From positions 592,311,793-592,375,792 of the forward strand of contig NC_053390.1 in assembly GCF_905171765.1 (NCBI RefSeq): a stretch of 64,000 nt of DNA, read 5' to 3'. The translations under genes and the position numbers were made by a program. The DNA comes from Bufo bufo (Eukaryota > Chordata > Amphibia > Anura > Bufonidae). Of this stretch, positions 1-10,500 are shown piece by piece. Under the pieces are notes generated by a model that worked only from the letters and a program-made list of their open reading frames with translations, searched no databases and had not been told where the DNA came from. Position 1 is the stretch's first letter. Each line of letters begins with the position of its first letter.

Positions 1-114
1 TCCCTGTCATTGCACCCACTACTTACAATAAAATGCGCTTCGTGACGAAGCAATTTATTTTTTTTAAATGGCGAAGCAGCTGAATCGAATTTTGAAGAAA
101 TTCGCTCATCTCTA
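1..114 (-). mobile_element. Terminal fragment of a hAT-type MITE
   Basis: Read on the minus strand the piece starts TAGAGATGAGCGAAT and runs into alternating GAATTC/CTTCG-like words. The terminal word resembles the termini of the large hAT elements in this window (TAGRG.TGAGCGAA). The fragment continues off the left edge, so the other terminus and the target duplication are not visible. A related, more decayed stretch lies at about 32640-32705. Confidence 0.55.
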
Positions 115-118
115 GTCA

Positions 119-280
119 TCATTATCAGATAGGCGAGGGTCCGACACCCCTGTCGATCAGCTGGTTGAAGAGAAGGGCACTCTCTGTGTGAGCACAGCCT
201 TCCATTCTATGTTTGCCTGCTTGCCGTCAACATTGCAGTGGTGAGCAGGTGTAATTACAAGCCCTCACATTCACTACTAC
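119..280. repeat. Interspersed repeat fragment (unclassified)
   Basis: Contains TCAGATAGGCGAGGGTCCGA, then CACCCCTGTCGATCAGCTG and a GC-rich tail. The same family is seen in better shape at 33985-34135 (CAGTATCTGATCAG, GACACCCGGGATAC, GATCAGCTGTTTGA). It is a dispersed repeat rather than a gene. I recognise the family as common in amphibian and fish DNA but cannot assign a class. Confidence 0.5.
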
Positions 281-299
281 TGTATGGGACGGCTCCTTT

Positions 300-1290
300 T
301 TATACAAGTATATAGGAACGAGACATCCCTAAATGTTGAAAATAACATCACCAACAATTATTTAAAGCATAAAAACATTATTTAAACAATAGGTCACTTT
401 CTAATGATACATTTCCTTACACTAGCATTTGGTGATTGTATGGTAAATTATTTTTAGACGTGGTCCTGAGCCCATGTAGTGACTTCCAGAACCGAATCAT
501 GCCGGTTTTAAATACAGTGCTGCCTGGGAGCCTGTAGATCATGAGCATCCAATATTGGCCTTGTCCCTTGCGCACATGGATTTCTCCAGATTCTCAGAAT
601 ATTATGTACTGTAGATGGTGGAATATTCTAAGTCTTTCCAAATTTTACTTTGAGGGACATTTTTCGTAAATTGTTCCGCAATTTTTAGGTGCTATTTTTC
701 GTAGATTGGTGAACCTCTGCCCATCTTTGCTTCTAAGAGACTCTGCCTCTCTCACATGCACTTTTTATTCCCAATCATGTAACTTAGTTGCAAATTGCTC
801 CTCCATCAGTTTTTTTTTTTATTAGTACCACCTAGTTTTCCAGCCTTTTGCCCATCTCTAAACTTTTCTTGAAATATATTGCTGCCGTCAAGTTCTAAAT
901 AAGTAAATATTTTTGATGAAATGGTAAAATGTCTAACTTCCAACATCTGATGTGGGTTCTATGATTTATTGAGTAAATATGGGTCGGTGAGATTTTTCAC
1001 ATAATTGCATTCTGTATTGAATTTATATTTATTTTGTAAAAGTGGTTGTACTATGTATGCTATTCTTCTTTCCGGTGGTCCAAACAACAGCACATAAATA
1101 TAGAGATTAATGTACACACTGGTGACAGGAAAAGTTAAAACTAATTTAACAAACCCTATAAAAGAGGCTTTAGCTCCTCCCCCTTTGTGTGTTCTTAAGA
1201 GTATCAATAACATAATGAACAACATATCTTTATTGGGAAGGGAATAATGTTTTTCTATTTGGCCTACAGAAAAGAATAGCATTACAAGTT
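300..1290. repeat. Degenerate DNA-transposon-derived sequence
   Basis: AT-rich with no open frame of note. The part around 830-1020 (CCAGCCTTTTGCCC, then ATGGTAAAATGTCTAACTTC and CAACATCTGATGTG) resembles the 3' part of a transposase-type repeat widespread in fish and amphibians. Stops occur in all frames, so this is an old inactive copy. Family assignment would need a repeat-library search. Confidence 0.35.
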
Positions 1291-1339
1291 AATTCTTTCC
1301 TGGACATCCTGCACAGCAGCACATATGTACGGGGATGTA

Positions 1340-1421
1340 CCTTATTTTTCAGACTATAACATGCACTTTTTTCTCCCCAAAGTGGGTGATAAGTGGCAGT
1401 GTGTCTTATAGTCCAAAAGCT
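1340..1421. repeat. Short MITE-like inverted repeat
   Basis: CAGACTATAACATGCAC near the left end is the inverted complement, with mismatches, of GTGTGTCTTATAGTCC at the right end. The inverted ends enclose about 50 bp. This matches the form of a small non-autonomous DNA element; the target duplication is not clear. Confidence 0.4.
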
Positions 1422-1435
1422 AATTAACCTAACCT

Positions 1436-1655
1436 AACTAACTAACCTAACTACTGGGAAAGGGTGCATTGAGGGCATAACTACTGTAATGGCCACATTG
1501 TGAGCATAACTACTGTGAAGGGGCTCAATGAGGGCATATCTACTGTGAAGGGGCGCAATTAGGGTATTACTATTGTGAAGGGGGCACAATGGGGGCATAA
1601 CTACTATGAGAGGGATAAAAGAAGGCATAACGACTGTGAGGGGGCACAATGTTTT
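1436..1655. repeat. Minisatellite, about 30-bp unit (left palindrome copy)
   Basis: Repeats of the form CTACTGTGAAGGGGC.CAATGAGGGCATA, roughly 28-31 bp, about seven units. The inverted counterpart is at 7015-7237. Because it flanks PLE-A on both sides in inverted orientation, it shows that the palindrome reaches beyond the retroelement. Confidence 0.75.
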
Positions 1656-1699
1656 AAAGTATGGGGGTGCCAGAGAAAGGACCTGCCCCAGGTATGAAA

Positions 1700-2255
1700 C
1701 ATTTTAGGCAAATTATGGTATATCAACCTCGGCACTCCAATAATTCATTATCTTCTCAAGCTTATTAACACCGAATATAGCAATGTTTCGAACTTTCTGG
1801 TCTTTATCAAGCTCACACAATAATGCACCAGAGTGAGCATTTATATACTTTCACAAAACATCTGATTGAGTGCAGAAACTCACACCTAAATTAGCCCCTC
1901 CTCTTCCTGAAATCTATTCCCAATTTCATATTTACACATTAACAAGATTATCAAAAACATTTTCATAACATGTCACATGCTGCAGGAACCTCCCCAGGGA
2001 TCCACACCATCAAGATAGGTTAATTAGTGCTGAGCATCCTTCATTCGCAACTGCGCATGTGTCCTTACATCACTACTGTTTTAGCTACGTATGTCCACCT
2101 TAAGGCGGATACATTCTCACTAGCTCTCAATTGTGGTTATCCCGCTATAGCAAGCACATGTGGGTACACTTCTGGTCACCTGACCGGTCACCTGACCACA
2201 CGTCACTCCGACGCTGCACCTCACGTGTGCTCCCTAGGTCGCCTGCAAATATATA
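1700..2255 (-). repeat. PLE-A terminal repeat (pLTR), inverted relative to the following coding piece
   Basis: Same sequence family as 6420-6945 and 31830-32375, where it forms the 3' end of PLE-A. Landmarks are a decayed hammerhead-like motif (minus strand, 1781-1818), an AATAAA-like word before it, and the GCGCATGTGTCC and CACGTCACTCCGACG blocks. Here it lies upstream of plus-strand coding sequence but reads on the minus strand. An inverted 5' terminal repeat is a known PLE arrangement. Confidence 0.7.
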
Positions 2256-2930
2256 CATGTCTTGTTTGGAGGAGTTGTATATATACCCATCCACCTTCTA
2301 CACTTTTGTGAGAGGTTGGGGAGGTATATAGATGATGTTTTTTTTATTTGAAAGGGTACAATAACAGATTTACATGCTTTTCATGACTACATAAATCAGT
2401 TACATAGTCAGTTAAAATTTACCAAGGTCTTTTCTACAGACTCCTTGCAGTTCTTGGATACACTGGTTTATGTCAAACATGGGAAGTTGGAGACTTATCT
2501 GTTTATAAAATCTACAGATCGTAATAATATGTTGCGTTTTGACAGTGCGCACCCTAGGAAGACAATGGAAACCTTACCGTATAGTCAGTTTCTGCGAGCT
2601 AGAAGGCTACTGTCGGAGGGAGGTCTGATAGATGATAGATTGCAGAAGATGAGTCAAAGGTTCAGAGATAGGAAATATCCTAAAAATCTGGTGGACCATC
2701 ACCTATTAAAAGCTAAGCACTGTGAGCGGAAGCAATTATTATTATTATCAACAGAAAAGGCAAAACGACAAAAAGTAAATACAATTCCAATTGTGTCCAC
2801 ATACACAAGAATGAGTGGTAGGATAACTGGAATATTGAGGCATAACTGGCATATTTTGTGTCAATCCTTCCCTGATGTGGACAAATTTCAATCTCCTTCA
2901 CTTATGTCATATAAAAGACCGAATTATGGA
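2256..2930 (+). pseudogene. PLE-A reverse transcriptase, C-terminal fragment
   Basis: Begins directly after the terminal repeat with the RT stretch around IYMSCLEEL and TFVRGW. A frameshift follows, after which RYIDDVF, the catalytic YIDD box, can be read near 2320. The largest open piece (2445-2978) carries the RT thumb side: FLDTLVYVKHGKLET, then MLRFDSAHPRKTMETLPYSQ, then DRLQKMSQRFRDRKYP, followed by a K/R-rich stretch. The N-terminal half of RT is missing, and the endonuclease is cut off where the palindrome arm ends. Non-functional. Confidence 0.75.
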
Positions 2931-3536
2931 GTCATCCAGTCTCATACACACATTCATTCAAATGGGATCCCAAGCTGATGAATGCTTACAACCCCATTTC
3001 TAGGGGAAAAGGCAACCCTCCAAGCCTTCCCTTGCATAGTCAATGGGCATACCTGGACTTACATCTTCCAGACATTTTGTCCCCAAATTTTCCAACATAT
3101 TTTACTCATTATTCAGAATTATATATCCTTTTAGTGTGACACCCAATCAATGGCCTAATACTAAGAAAATAAATATTATAATTATTCTTAACTGTATCCC
3201 ATTGCCTCAAAAAACATACCCATGTGTTCGTATATATCTCCCACCACACAATAAACACTCAAAAATCACTTATCCTCGAAATCTGCAGTAGAGTTCATAT
3301 TGAAACTAAGTCCCACGAAAGAAATACAAGTTTATTCTATATGATCCATGGTTGATTTTCCCACAGCATGCACATAGTTCCTCCTAAAAATGGAGATAGA
3401 CAGACAGAAGAAGGGGGTCAATTACAGTAAAAATAACACAGCAAATAGCAGGGCAACTCTACTTAGACATAAATAACTAAAACACATATCTCTAGGGTTC
3501 AGTAAAGGGAGCCCACCTTAAATTCCCTGTTTAGGC
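2929..3536 (-). mobile_element. PLE-A 3' noncoding region, minus strand
   Basis: Reverse complement of about 30815-31430, the stretch after the GIY-YIG coding region in the fuller PLE-A copy. Examples are GTCCCACGAAAGAAATACAA and the C-terminal codons near 3500-3536. It belongs to the minus-strand PLE-A copy whose remainder resumes at 5286 after Element I. A reading frame at 3043-3291 lies in it but has no family features. Confidence 0.7.
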
Positions 3537-3554
3537 TTTTTGGTTCAGTATAGA
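3537..3554. repeat. Target-site duplication of Element I, left copy
   Basis: TTTTTGGTTCAGTATAGA at 3537-3554 is repeated exactly at 5268-5285. It is PLE-A coding-end sequence split by the insertion. At 18 bp it is too long for common cut-and-paste transposons and fits target-primed retrotransposition. Confidence 0.85.
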
Positions 3555-3647
3555 AAAAATAGTGTTAGTCGGATGCACAGGGTGGTTGATACACCAAAGA
3601 AGGGTTCTCTCAGTCTTACAGTGTCACCCCGCTGTTACAAAGGAAAG

Positions 3648-4298
3648 AATTGAAAAGGAAATGACTGGGCACACCTAAGGATATTTAGTGACCAACAATT
3701 TATTAAGTTAAAAAGACAAGTAAGTTGCGGTAATTGAAGTATCAGATATATAAGTGCAGAAACATTGGGCAGTAAAAAGTTAATAAAGTTTACACACTTG
3801 AACAATAATTCATAAAAAGGTTCATATAAAAAAGTTCATATAAAAATCCATGTAAAAAGTTCTGTATATTTGTGATTAATGTGTAGACCAGTCACTAGAT
3901 GGTAGCAATACCGCCCGTGACTGATACTACACCTCAAACACAAATGGACAGATGAAATACAAGATAATTGGACTAATATCAAAACAGCAATCTGATGTCA
4001 ATAAGAGTTCAATGCAAACAATAGTTAATAACTTTGTAGAAATATAAACCGCGATCAGATGATGAAATGTAATAATCAACTTGACATAGGAATTCACTGC
4101 CCCGGAGTGGTCATGGGAGTCCAAGTGAAACAAATGTTAGTTAGGGATAGTAAACTGGCCTTGGTATGGCAAAAGTGCAGTAATTGTAAGTTTTAACTTA
4201 CTCCGTAGCTGACTTAGCGGCGTCCCGCTTTCAGTCAGAGAAGGATCCGACAATATGATGGAAATATATTAAGGAACAGTCTTACCGGTATTGGAGGG
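3648..4298 (+). repeat. Element I left inverted arm
   Basis: Reverse complement of 4618-5267, reading outwards from GTATTGGAGGG at the loop to AATTGAAAAGGAAATGACTG at the outer end. Only scattered mismatches are visible over about 650 bp, so the two arms are either young or kept alike by copying one from the other. Confidence 0.85.
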
Positions 4299-4562
4299 TT
4301 TCTCTCGTATAGAAGAAGCCTCAGCCGTCTCTCGGAACTTTATTCCCGGATTTTTCGTTACGGTCAGGTGAATCCCGCAATGAGTAAATAATCTGGGTCA
4401 CCTGTTACCCGTTCGACTTGCTGCACGTGGTTCCGCTTGTTTGAATGCTGTTACAGTATCGCAGCCTTCCGGGGGAAAGTTTCAGACCGACTTTTCTTTG
4501 TGAAAACGGTACGTACTTGTTCCTGATTGGGGTCGATGTGGTGCACTCACATAAAGTTGAAC

Positions 4563-4622
4563 TTGGGGGGTCAGACCAGACGCGTTTCGGGGCTAGAGTA
4601 TCCCCTTCCTCAGTAGCCCCTC
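4563..4622 (-). ncRNA. Type I hammerhead ribozyme (Element I)
   Basis: On the minus strand the core reads CTGAGGA, then a stem II of GGGG/CCCC around a 9-nt loop, then GAAAC, a very short stem III (CGCG), and a GTC cleavage triplet followed by TGG. The strand before the core (GGGGCTA) pairs with TGG and a later CCCC on either side of an internal loop, giving stem I. All invariant core bases (CUGANGA, GAAA, UH) are present. Type I hammerheads with a minimal stem III are known from Penelope-like retroelements. Self-cleavage is inferred, not shown. Confidence 0.8.
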
Positions 4623-5267
4623 CAATACCGGTAAGACTGTTCCTTAATATATTTCCATCATATTGTCGGATCCTTCTCTGACTGAAAGCGGGACGCCGCT
4701 AAGTCAGCTACGGAGTAAGTTAAAACTTACAATTACTGCACTTTTGCCATACCAAGGCCAGTTTACTATCCCTAACTAACATTTGTTTCACTTGGACTCC
4801 CATGACCACTCCGGGGCAGTGAATTCCTATGTCAAGTTGATTATTACATTTCATCATCTGATCGCGGTTTATATTTCTACAAAGTTATTAACTATTGTTT
4901 GCATTGAACTCTTATTGACATCAGATTGCTGTTTTGATATTAGTCCAATTATCTTGTATTTCATCTGTCCATTTGTGTTTGAGGTGTAGTATCAGTCACG
5001 GGCGGTATTGCTACCATCTAGTGACTGGTCTACACATTAATCACAAATATACAGAACTTTTTACATGGATTTTTATATGAACTTTTTTATATGAACCTTT
5101 TTATGAATTATTGTTCAAGTGTGTAAACTTTATTAACTTTTTACTGCCCAATGTTTCTGCACTTATATATCTGATACTTCAATTACCGCAACTTACTTGT
5201 CTTTTTAACTTAATAAATTGTTGGTCACTAAATATCCTTAGGTGTGCCCAGTCATTTCCTTTTCAAT
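4618..5267 (+). repeat. Element I right inverted arm
   Basis: Partner of 3648-4298. It contains AATAAA at about 5213 on the plus strand and ends directly at the right target duplication (5268-5285). The hammerhead is continuous with its inner end on the minus strand. Confidence 0.85.
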
Positions 5268-5285
5268 TTTTTGGTTCAGTATAGA
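5268..5285. repeat. Target-site duplication of Element I, right copy
   Basis: Exact 18-bp match to 3537-3554. Immediately to the right, minus-strand PLE-A coding sequence resumes (the AAAAATCCATCTTAATTC block), which shows that Element I landed inside PLE-A. Confidence 0.85.
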
Positions 5286-6510
5286 GTTTAAAAATCCATC
5301 TTAATTCTTTCCTTTTCAATAATTTCTCCCTATCACCTCCTATTCTCAATGGGTGAATGGCATCTATAATCCTATATCTCAGTTGTGAGATATTAAGTCG
5401 ATATCTCCAGAAATGTTCTGGTACTGGCAATTCTACTTCATCCCTGTTCTCTTAATTCTGTTTCTTAGATAACAACCTATGGATCGTATATCTATGTTGG
5501 TTTATTCAGTTCTTGCAAGGCTGTGTGGTCTCTCCAACATACAGGAGGCCACATGGACATTGCAAGACATAAAATCACATATTCCAAGCTACAGGTATAT
5601 AAATCCTTGATTTCATATTTCTTTCCTGTTCTAGGGTGACTGAGGAAGTTACCCTTGATCAGGCTGCCGCAATTGCAGCAGCCCTTCCTTCCCTCCTGTT
5701 TGTCCTTCAACATTATATATGCACTTGTCAGGCTATCACTCAAATTATTTGGTCTTTTATATGACATAAGTGAAGGAGATTGAAATTCGTCCACATCAGG
5801 GAAGGATTAAGACAAAATATGCCAGTTATGCCTCAATATTCCAGTTATCCTACCACTCATTCTTGTGTATGTGGACACAAAAGGAATTTTATTTACTTTT
5901 TATCGTTTTGCCTTTTCTGTCGATAATAATAATTGCTGCCGCTCACAGTGCTCAGCTTTTAATAGGTGACGGTCCACCAGATTTTTAGGATATTTCCTAT
6001 CTCTGAACCTTTGACTCATCTTCTGCAATCTATCATCTATCAGACCTTCCTCTGACAGTAGCCTTCTAGCTCGCAGAAAATGACTATACGGTAAGGTTTC
6101 CATTGTCTTCCTAGGGTGCACACTGTCAAAACGCAACATATTATTACGATCTGTAGATTTAATAAACAGATAAGTCTCCAACTTCCCATGTTTGACATAA
6201 ACCAGTGTATCCAAGAACTGCAAGGAGTCTGTAGAAAAGACCTTGGTAAATTTTAACTGACTATGTAACTGATTTATGTAGTCATGAAAAGCATGTAAAT
6301 CTGTTATTGTACCCTTTCAAATAAAAAAACATCATCTATATACCTCCCCCAACCTCTCACAAAAGTGTAGAAGGTGGATGGGTATATAGACAACTCCTCC
6401 AAACAAGACATGTATATATTTGCAGGCGACATAGGGAGCACACGTGAGGTGCAGCGTCGGAGTGAAGTGTGGTCAGGTGACCGGTCAGGTGACCAGAAGT
6501 GTGCCCACAT
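5286..6510 (-). pseudogene. PLE-A polyprotein fragment: RT thumb side plus GIY-YIG endonuclease
   Basis: Minus-strand coding of the same PLE as 29142-30854. From the N-terminal side: NIYMSCLEEL and GRYIDDVFLF (6304-6510, catalytic YIDD box intact), then FLDTLVYVKHGK to the LPYSHFLRA stretch (5900-6223), then FQSPSLMSYKRPNN and the C-rich GCCNCGSL motif (5492-5794). Next comes a frame-shifted GIY-YIG region (LQCPCGLLYVGET-like, near 5510-5580), and finally the C-terminal codons up to 5286. Several frameshifts break it. RT upstream of the YIDD region is absent. Element I interrupts the extreme 3' end. Confidence 0.75.
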
Positions 6511-6945
6511 GTGCTTGCTATAGCGGGATAACCACGATTGAGAGCTAGTGAGAATGTATCCGCCTTAAGGTGGACATACGTAGCTAAAACAGTAGTGATG
6601 TAAGGACGCATGCGCAGTTGCGAATGAAGGATGCTCAGCACTAATTAACCTATCTTGATGGTGTGGATCCCTGGGGAGGTTCCTGCAGCATGTGACATGT
6701 TATGAAAATGTTTTTTATAATCTTGTTAATGTGTAAATATGAAATTGGGAATAGATTTCAGGAAGAGGAGAGGCTAATTTAGGTGTGAGTTTCTGCACCC
6801 AATCAGATGTATTGTGTAAGTATATAAATGCTCACTCTAGTGCATTATTGTGTGAGCTTGATAAAGACCAGATAGGTCGAAACGTTGCTATATTCGGTGT
6901 TAATAAACTTGAGAAGATAATGAATTATTGGAGTGCCGAGGTTGA
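6420..6945 (+). repeat. PLE-A terminal repeat, inverted relative to its coding region
   Basis: Same orientation as the 3' terminal repeat at 31830-32375, but placed upstream of minus-strand coding sequence. It contains the GCGCATGCGCAGTTGCGAAT-like block (6605-6630), a hammerhead-like motif (6850-6890) and TTAATAAACTTGAGAAG near its end (6900). Confidence 0.7.
6850..6890 (+). ncRNA. Decayed hammerhead-like motif in the PLE-A terminal repeat
   Basis: Reads CTTGATAAAG, a GACC/GGTC stem with a 5-nt loop, then CGAAACGTTGC. The stem II and GAAAC half is preserved, but the CUGANGA half departs from consensus (TTGATAA). Its mates are 1781-1818 (minus strand, weaker stem) and about 32285-32310 (stem lost). 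Probably not catalytic as it stands. Confidence 0.45.
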
Positions 6946-7014
6946 TATACTATAATTTGCCTAAAATGTTTCATACCTGGGGCAGGTCCTTTCTCTGGCA
7001 CCCCCCATACTTTA

Positions 7015-7237
7015 AAAAATTGTGCCCCCTCACAGTCGTTATGCCTTCTTTTATCCCTCTCATAGTAGTTATGCCCCCATTGTACCCCCCTCACAATAGT
7101 AATACCCTAATTGCGCCCCTTCACAGTAGATATGCCCTCATTGAGCCCCTTCACAGTAGTTATGCTCACAATGTGGCCCTTTACAGTAGTTATGCCCTCA
7201 ATGCACCCTTTCCCAGTAGTTAGGTTATATAGTTAGG
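7015..7237. repeat. Minisatellite, about 30-bp unit (right palindrome copy)
   Basis: Inverted counterpart of 1436-1655. Words of the form CCCCTTCACAGTAGTTATGC recur every 28-31 bp. It ends directly before hAT copy 1. A frame open through it (6933-7223) results from the repeat and is not a gene. Confidence 0.75.
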
Positions 7238-7250
7238 TTAGGTTAATTAG

Positions 7251-7400
7251 TAGAGTTGAGCGAACACCTGGATGTTCGGGTTCGAGAAGTTCGGCCGAAC
7301 TTCCCGGAAATGTTCGGGTTCGGGATCCGAACCCGACCCGAACTTCGTCCTGAACCCGAACCCCATTGAAGTCAATGGGGACCCGAATTTTTTGGCACTA
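7251..7400 (+). repeat. hAT 3' terminus and subterminal GTTCGGGTTCG cluster, copy 1
   Basis: Starts TAGAGTTGAGCGAACACC and is packed with GTTCGGGTTCG and its reverse complement (at least six partial copies in 150 bp). hAT transposases commonly bind short subterminal repeats, and BED fingers are the usual binding module, so these are likely binding sites (inference). Matching clusters lie at 28290-28426 and 39811-39940. Confidence 0.75.
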
Positions 7401-7544
7401 AAAAGGCTGTAAAACAGCCCAGGAAAGAGCTAGAGGGGTGCAAAAGGCAGCAACATGTAGGTAAATCCCCTGCAAATAAATGTGGATAGGAAAATGAATA
7501 AAAATAAAATAAATAAAAATTAACCAATATCAATTGGAGAGAGG

Positions 7545-10500
7545 TCCCATAGCAGAGAATCTGGCTTCACGTCAGCAGAGAATCAGTCTCTTCATGCCGT
7601 AGCAGAGAATCTGGCTTCACGTCACACACCACTGTAACAGTCCATTGTCATGTATTTAGGCCCCGGCACCCAGGCAGAGGAGAGAGGTCCCGTAACAGAG
7701 AATCTGGCTTCATGTCAGCAGAGAATCAGTCTGCATGCCATAGCAGAGAATCATGCTTTACGTCACCCAACACTGGAACAGTCCATTGTCAGATATTTAG
7801 GCCCCGGCACCCAGGCAGAAGAGAGAGGTCCCGTAACAGAGAATCTGGCTTCATGTCAGCAGAGAATCAGTCTGCATGTCATAGCAGAGAATCATGCTTT
7901 ACGTCACCCAACACTGGAACAGTCCATTGTCAGATATTTAGGCACAGGCACCCAGGCAGAGGAGAGAGGTCCCGTAACAGAGAATCTGGCTTCATGTCAG
8001 CAGAGAATCAGTCTGCATGTCATAGCAGAGAATCAGGCATTACGTCACCCAACACTGGAACAGTCCATTGTCAGATATTTAGGCCCAGGCACCCAGGCAG
8101 AGGAGAGAGGTCCCGTAACAGAGAATCTGGCTTCATGTCAGCAGAGAATCAGTCTGCATGTCCTAGCAGAGAATCATGCTTTACGTCACCCAACACTGGA
8201 ACAGTCCATTGTCAGATATTTAGGCGCAGGCACCCAGGCAGAGGAGAGAGGTCCCGTAACAGAGAATCTGGCTTCATGTCAGCAGAGAATCAGTCTGCAT
8301 GTCATAGCAGAGAATCATGCTTTACGTCACCCAACACTGGAACAGTCCATTGTCAAATATTTAGGCCCAGGCACCCAGGCAGAGGAGAGAGGTCCCGTAA
8401 CAGAGAATCTGGCTTCATGTCAGCAGAGAATAAGTCTGCATGTCCTAGCAGAGAATCATGCTTTACGTCACCCAACACTGGAACAGTCCATTGTCAGATA
8501 TTTAGGCCCAGGCACCCAGGCAGAGGAGAGAGGTCCCGTAACAGAGAATCTGGCTTCATGTCAGCAGAGAATCAGTCTGCATGTCCTAGCAGAGAATCAT
8601 GCTTTACGTCACCCAACACTGGAACAGTCCATTGTCAGAAATTTAGGCCCAGGCACCCAGGCAGAAGAGAGAGGTCCCGTAACAGAGAATCTGGCTTCTT
8701 GTCAGCAGAGAATCAGTCTGCATGTCCTAGCAGAGAATAATGCTTTACGTCACCCAACACTGGAACAGGCCACTGTCAGATATTTTTAGGCCCCAGCACC
8801 CAGACAGAGGAGAGAGGTCCCGTAACAGAGAATCTGGCTTCATGTCAGCAGAGAATCAGTCTTCATGTCATAGCAGAGAATCAGGCTTCACGTCACCCAA
8901 CACTGGAACAGGCCACTGTCAGATATTTTTAGGCCCCGGCACCCAGGCAGAGGAGAGAGGTCCCATAACAGAGATTCAGGCTTCATGTCAGCAGAGAATC
9001 AGTCTGCATGTCATAGCAGAGAATCATGCTTGACGTCACCCAACACTGGAACAGTCCATTGTCAGATATTTAGGCCCAGGCACCCAGGCAGAGGAGAGAG
9101 GTCCCGTAACAGAGAATCTGCCTTCATGTCAGCAGAGAATCAGTCTTCATGTCATAGCAGAGAATCATGCTTCACGTCACCCACCACTGGAACAGTCCAT
9201 TGTCATGTATTTAGGCCCCGGCACCCAGGCAGAGGAGAGAGGTCCCGTAACAGAGAATCTGGCTTCATGTCAGCAGAGAATCAGTCTGCATGCCATAGCA
9301 GAGAATCATGCTTTACGTCACCCAACACTGGAACAGTCCATTGTCAGATATTTAGGCCCCGGCACCCAGGCAGAAGAGAGAGGTCCCGTAACAGAGAATC
9401 TGGCTTCATGTCAGCAGAGAATCAGTCTGCATGTCATAGCAGAGAATCATGCTTTACGTCACCCAACACTGGAACAGTCCATTGTCAGATATTTAGGCAC
9501 AGGCACCCAGGCAGAGGAGAGAGGTCCCGTAACAGAGAATCTGGCTTCATGTCAGCAGAGAATCAGTCTGCATGTCATAGCAGAGAATCAGGCATTACGT
9601 CACCCAACACTGGAACAGTCCATTGTCAGATATTTAGGCCCAGGCACCCAGGCAGAGGAGAGATGTCCCGTAACAGAGAATCTGGCTTCATGTCAGCAGA
9701 GAATCAGTCTGCATGTCCTAGCAGAGAATCATGCTTTACGTCACCCAACACTGGAACAGTCCATTGTCAGATATTTAGGCGCAGGCACCCAGGCAGAGGA
9801 GAGAGGTCCCGTAACAGAGAATCAGGCTTCATGTCAGCAGAGAATCAGTCTGCATGTCATAGCAGAGAATCATGCTTTACGTCACCCAACACTGGAACAG
9901 TCCATTGTCAAATATTTAGGCCCAGGCACCCAGGCAGAGGAGAGAGGTCCCGTAACAGAGAATCTGGCTTCATGTCAGCAGAGAATCAGTCTGCATGTCC
10001 TAGCAGAGAATCATGCTTTACGTCACCCAACACTGGAACAGTCCATTGTCAGAAATTTAGGCCCAGGCACCCAGGCAGAAGAGAGAGGTCCCGTAACAGA
10101 GAATCTGGCTTCTTGTCAGCAGAGAATCAGTCTGCATGTCCTAGCAGAGAATAATGCTTTACGTCACCCAACACTGGAACAGGCCACTGTCAGATATTTT
10201 TAGGCCCCAGCACCCAGACAGAGGAGAGAGGTCCCGTAACAGAGAATCTGGCTTCATGTCAGCAGAGAATCAGTCTTCATGTCATAGCAGAGAATCAGGC
10301 TTCACGTCACCCAACACTGGAACAGGCCACTGTCAGATATTTTTAGGCACCGGCACCCAGGCAGAGGAGAGAGGTCCCATAACAGAGATTCAGGCTTCAT
10401 ATCAGCAGAGAATCAGTCTGCATGTCATAGCAGAGAATCATGCTTGACGTCACCCAACACTGGAACAGTCCATTGTCAGATATTTAGGCCCAGGCACCCA

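Larger units (their letters stand above)
1436..2928 (+). repeat. Left arm of a 5.8-kb genomic palindrome
   Basis: Reads as the reverse complement of about 5765-7237 with few mismatches. It holds the minisatellite, a PLE-A terminal repeat (1700-2250) and a PLE-A coding fragment. The arm breaks off near AAAGACCGAATTATGGAG, where the sequence switches into PLE-A 3' noncoding sequence in the opposite orientation. The words GACC..A and ATTATG shared by both sides suggest a microhomology junction. Confidence 0.8.
3555..5267 (-). mobile_element. Element I: hammerhead-bearing inverted-repeat retroelement
   Basis: A 1.71-kb insertion between 18-bp target duplications. Layout on the plus strand: tail 3555-3647, left arm 3648-4298, loop 4299-4617, right arm 4618-5267. 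The arms are near-perfect reverse complements; a 68-aa frame can be read identically on opposite strands at 3927-4133 and 4783-4989, which is only a symptom of the palindrome. A minus-strand hammerhead motif sits at the loop/right-arm boundary. AATAAA lies near the outer end of the arms (plus strand, about 5213). No coding capacity. The class is inferred to be a non-autonomous PLE relative; Elements II and III share the design. Confidence 0.8.
5765..7237 (-). repeat. Right arm of the genomic palindrome
   Basis: Inverted match to 1436-2928, containing the minus-strand RT fragment, the terminal repeat and the flanking minisatellite. The 13 bp between this arm and the start of hAT copy 1 (7251) still show the GGTTAGGTTAATTAG word also seen inverted at about 1420, so the hAT inserted at the edge of the palindrome. 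Confidence 0.8.

Noticed and set aside
3927..4989. Identical 68-codon frame found twice on opposite strands
   Set aside because: It is the palindrome arms of Element I, not a duplicated gene.
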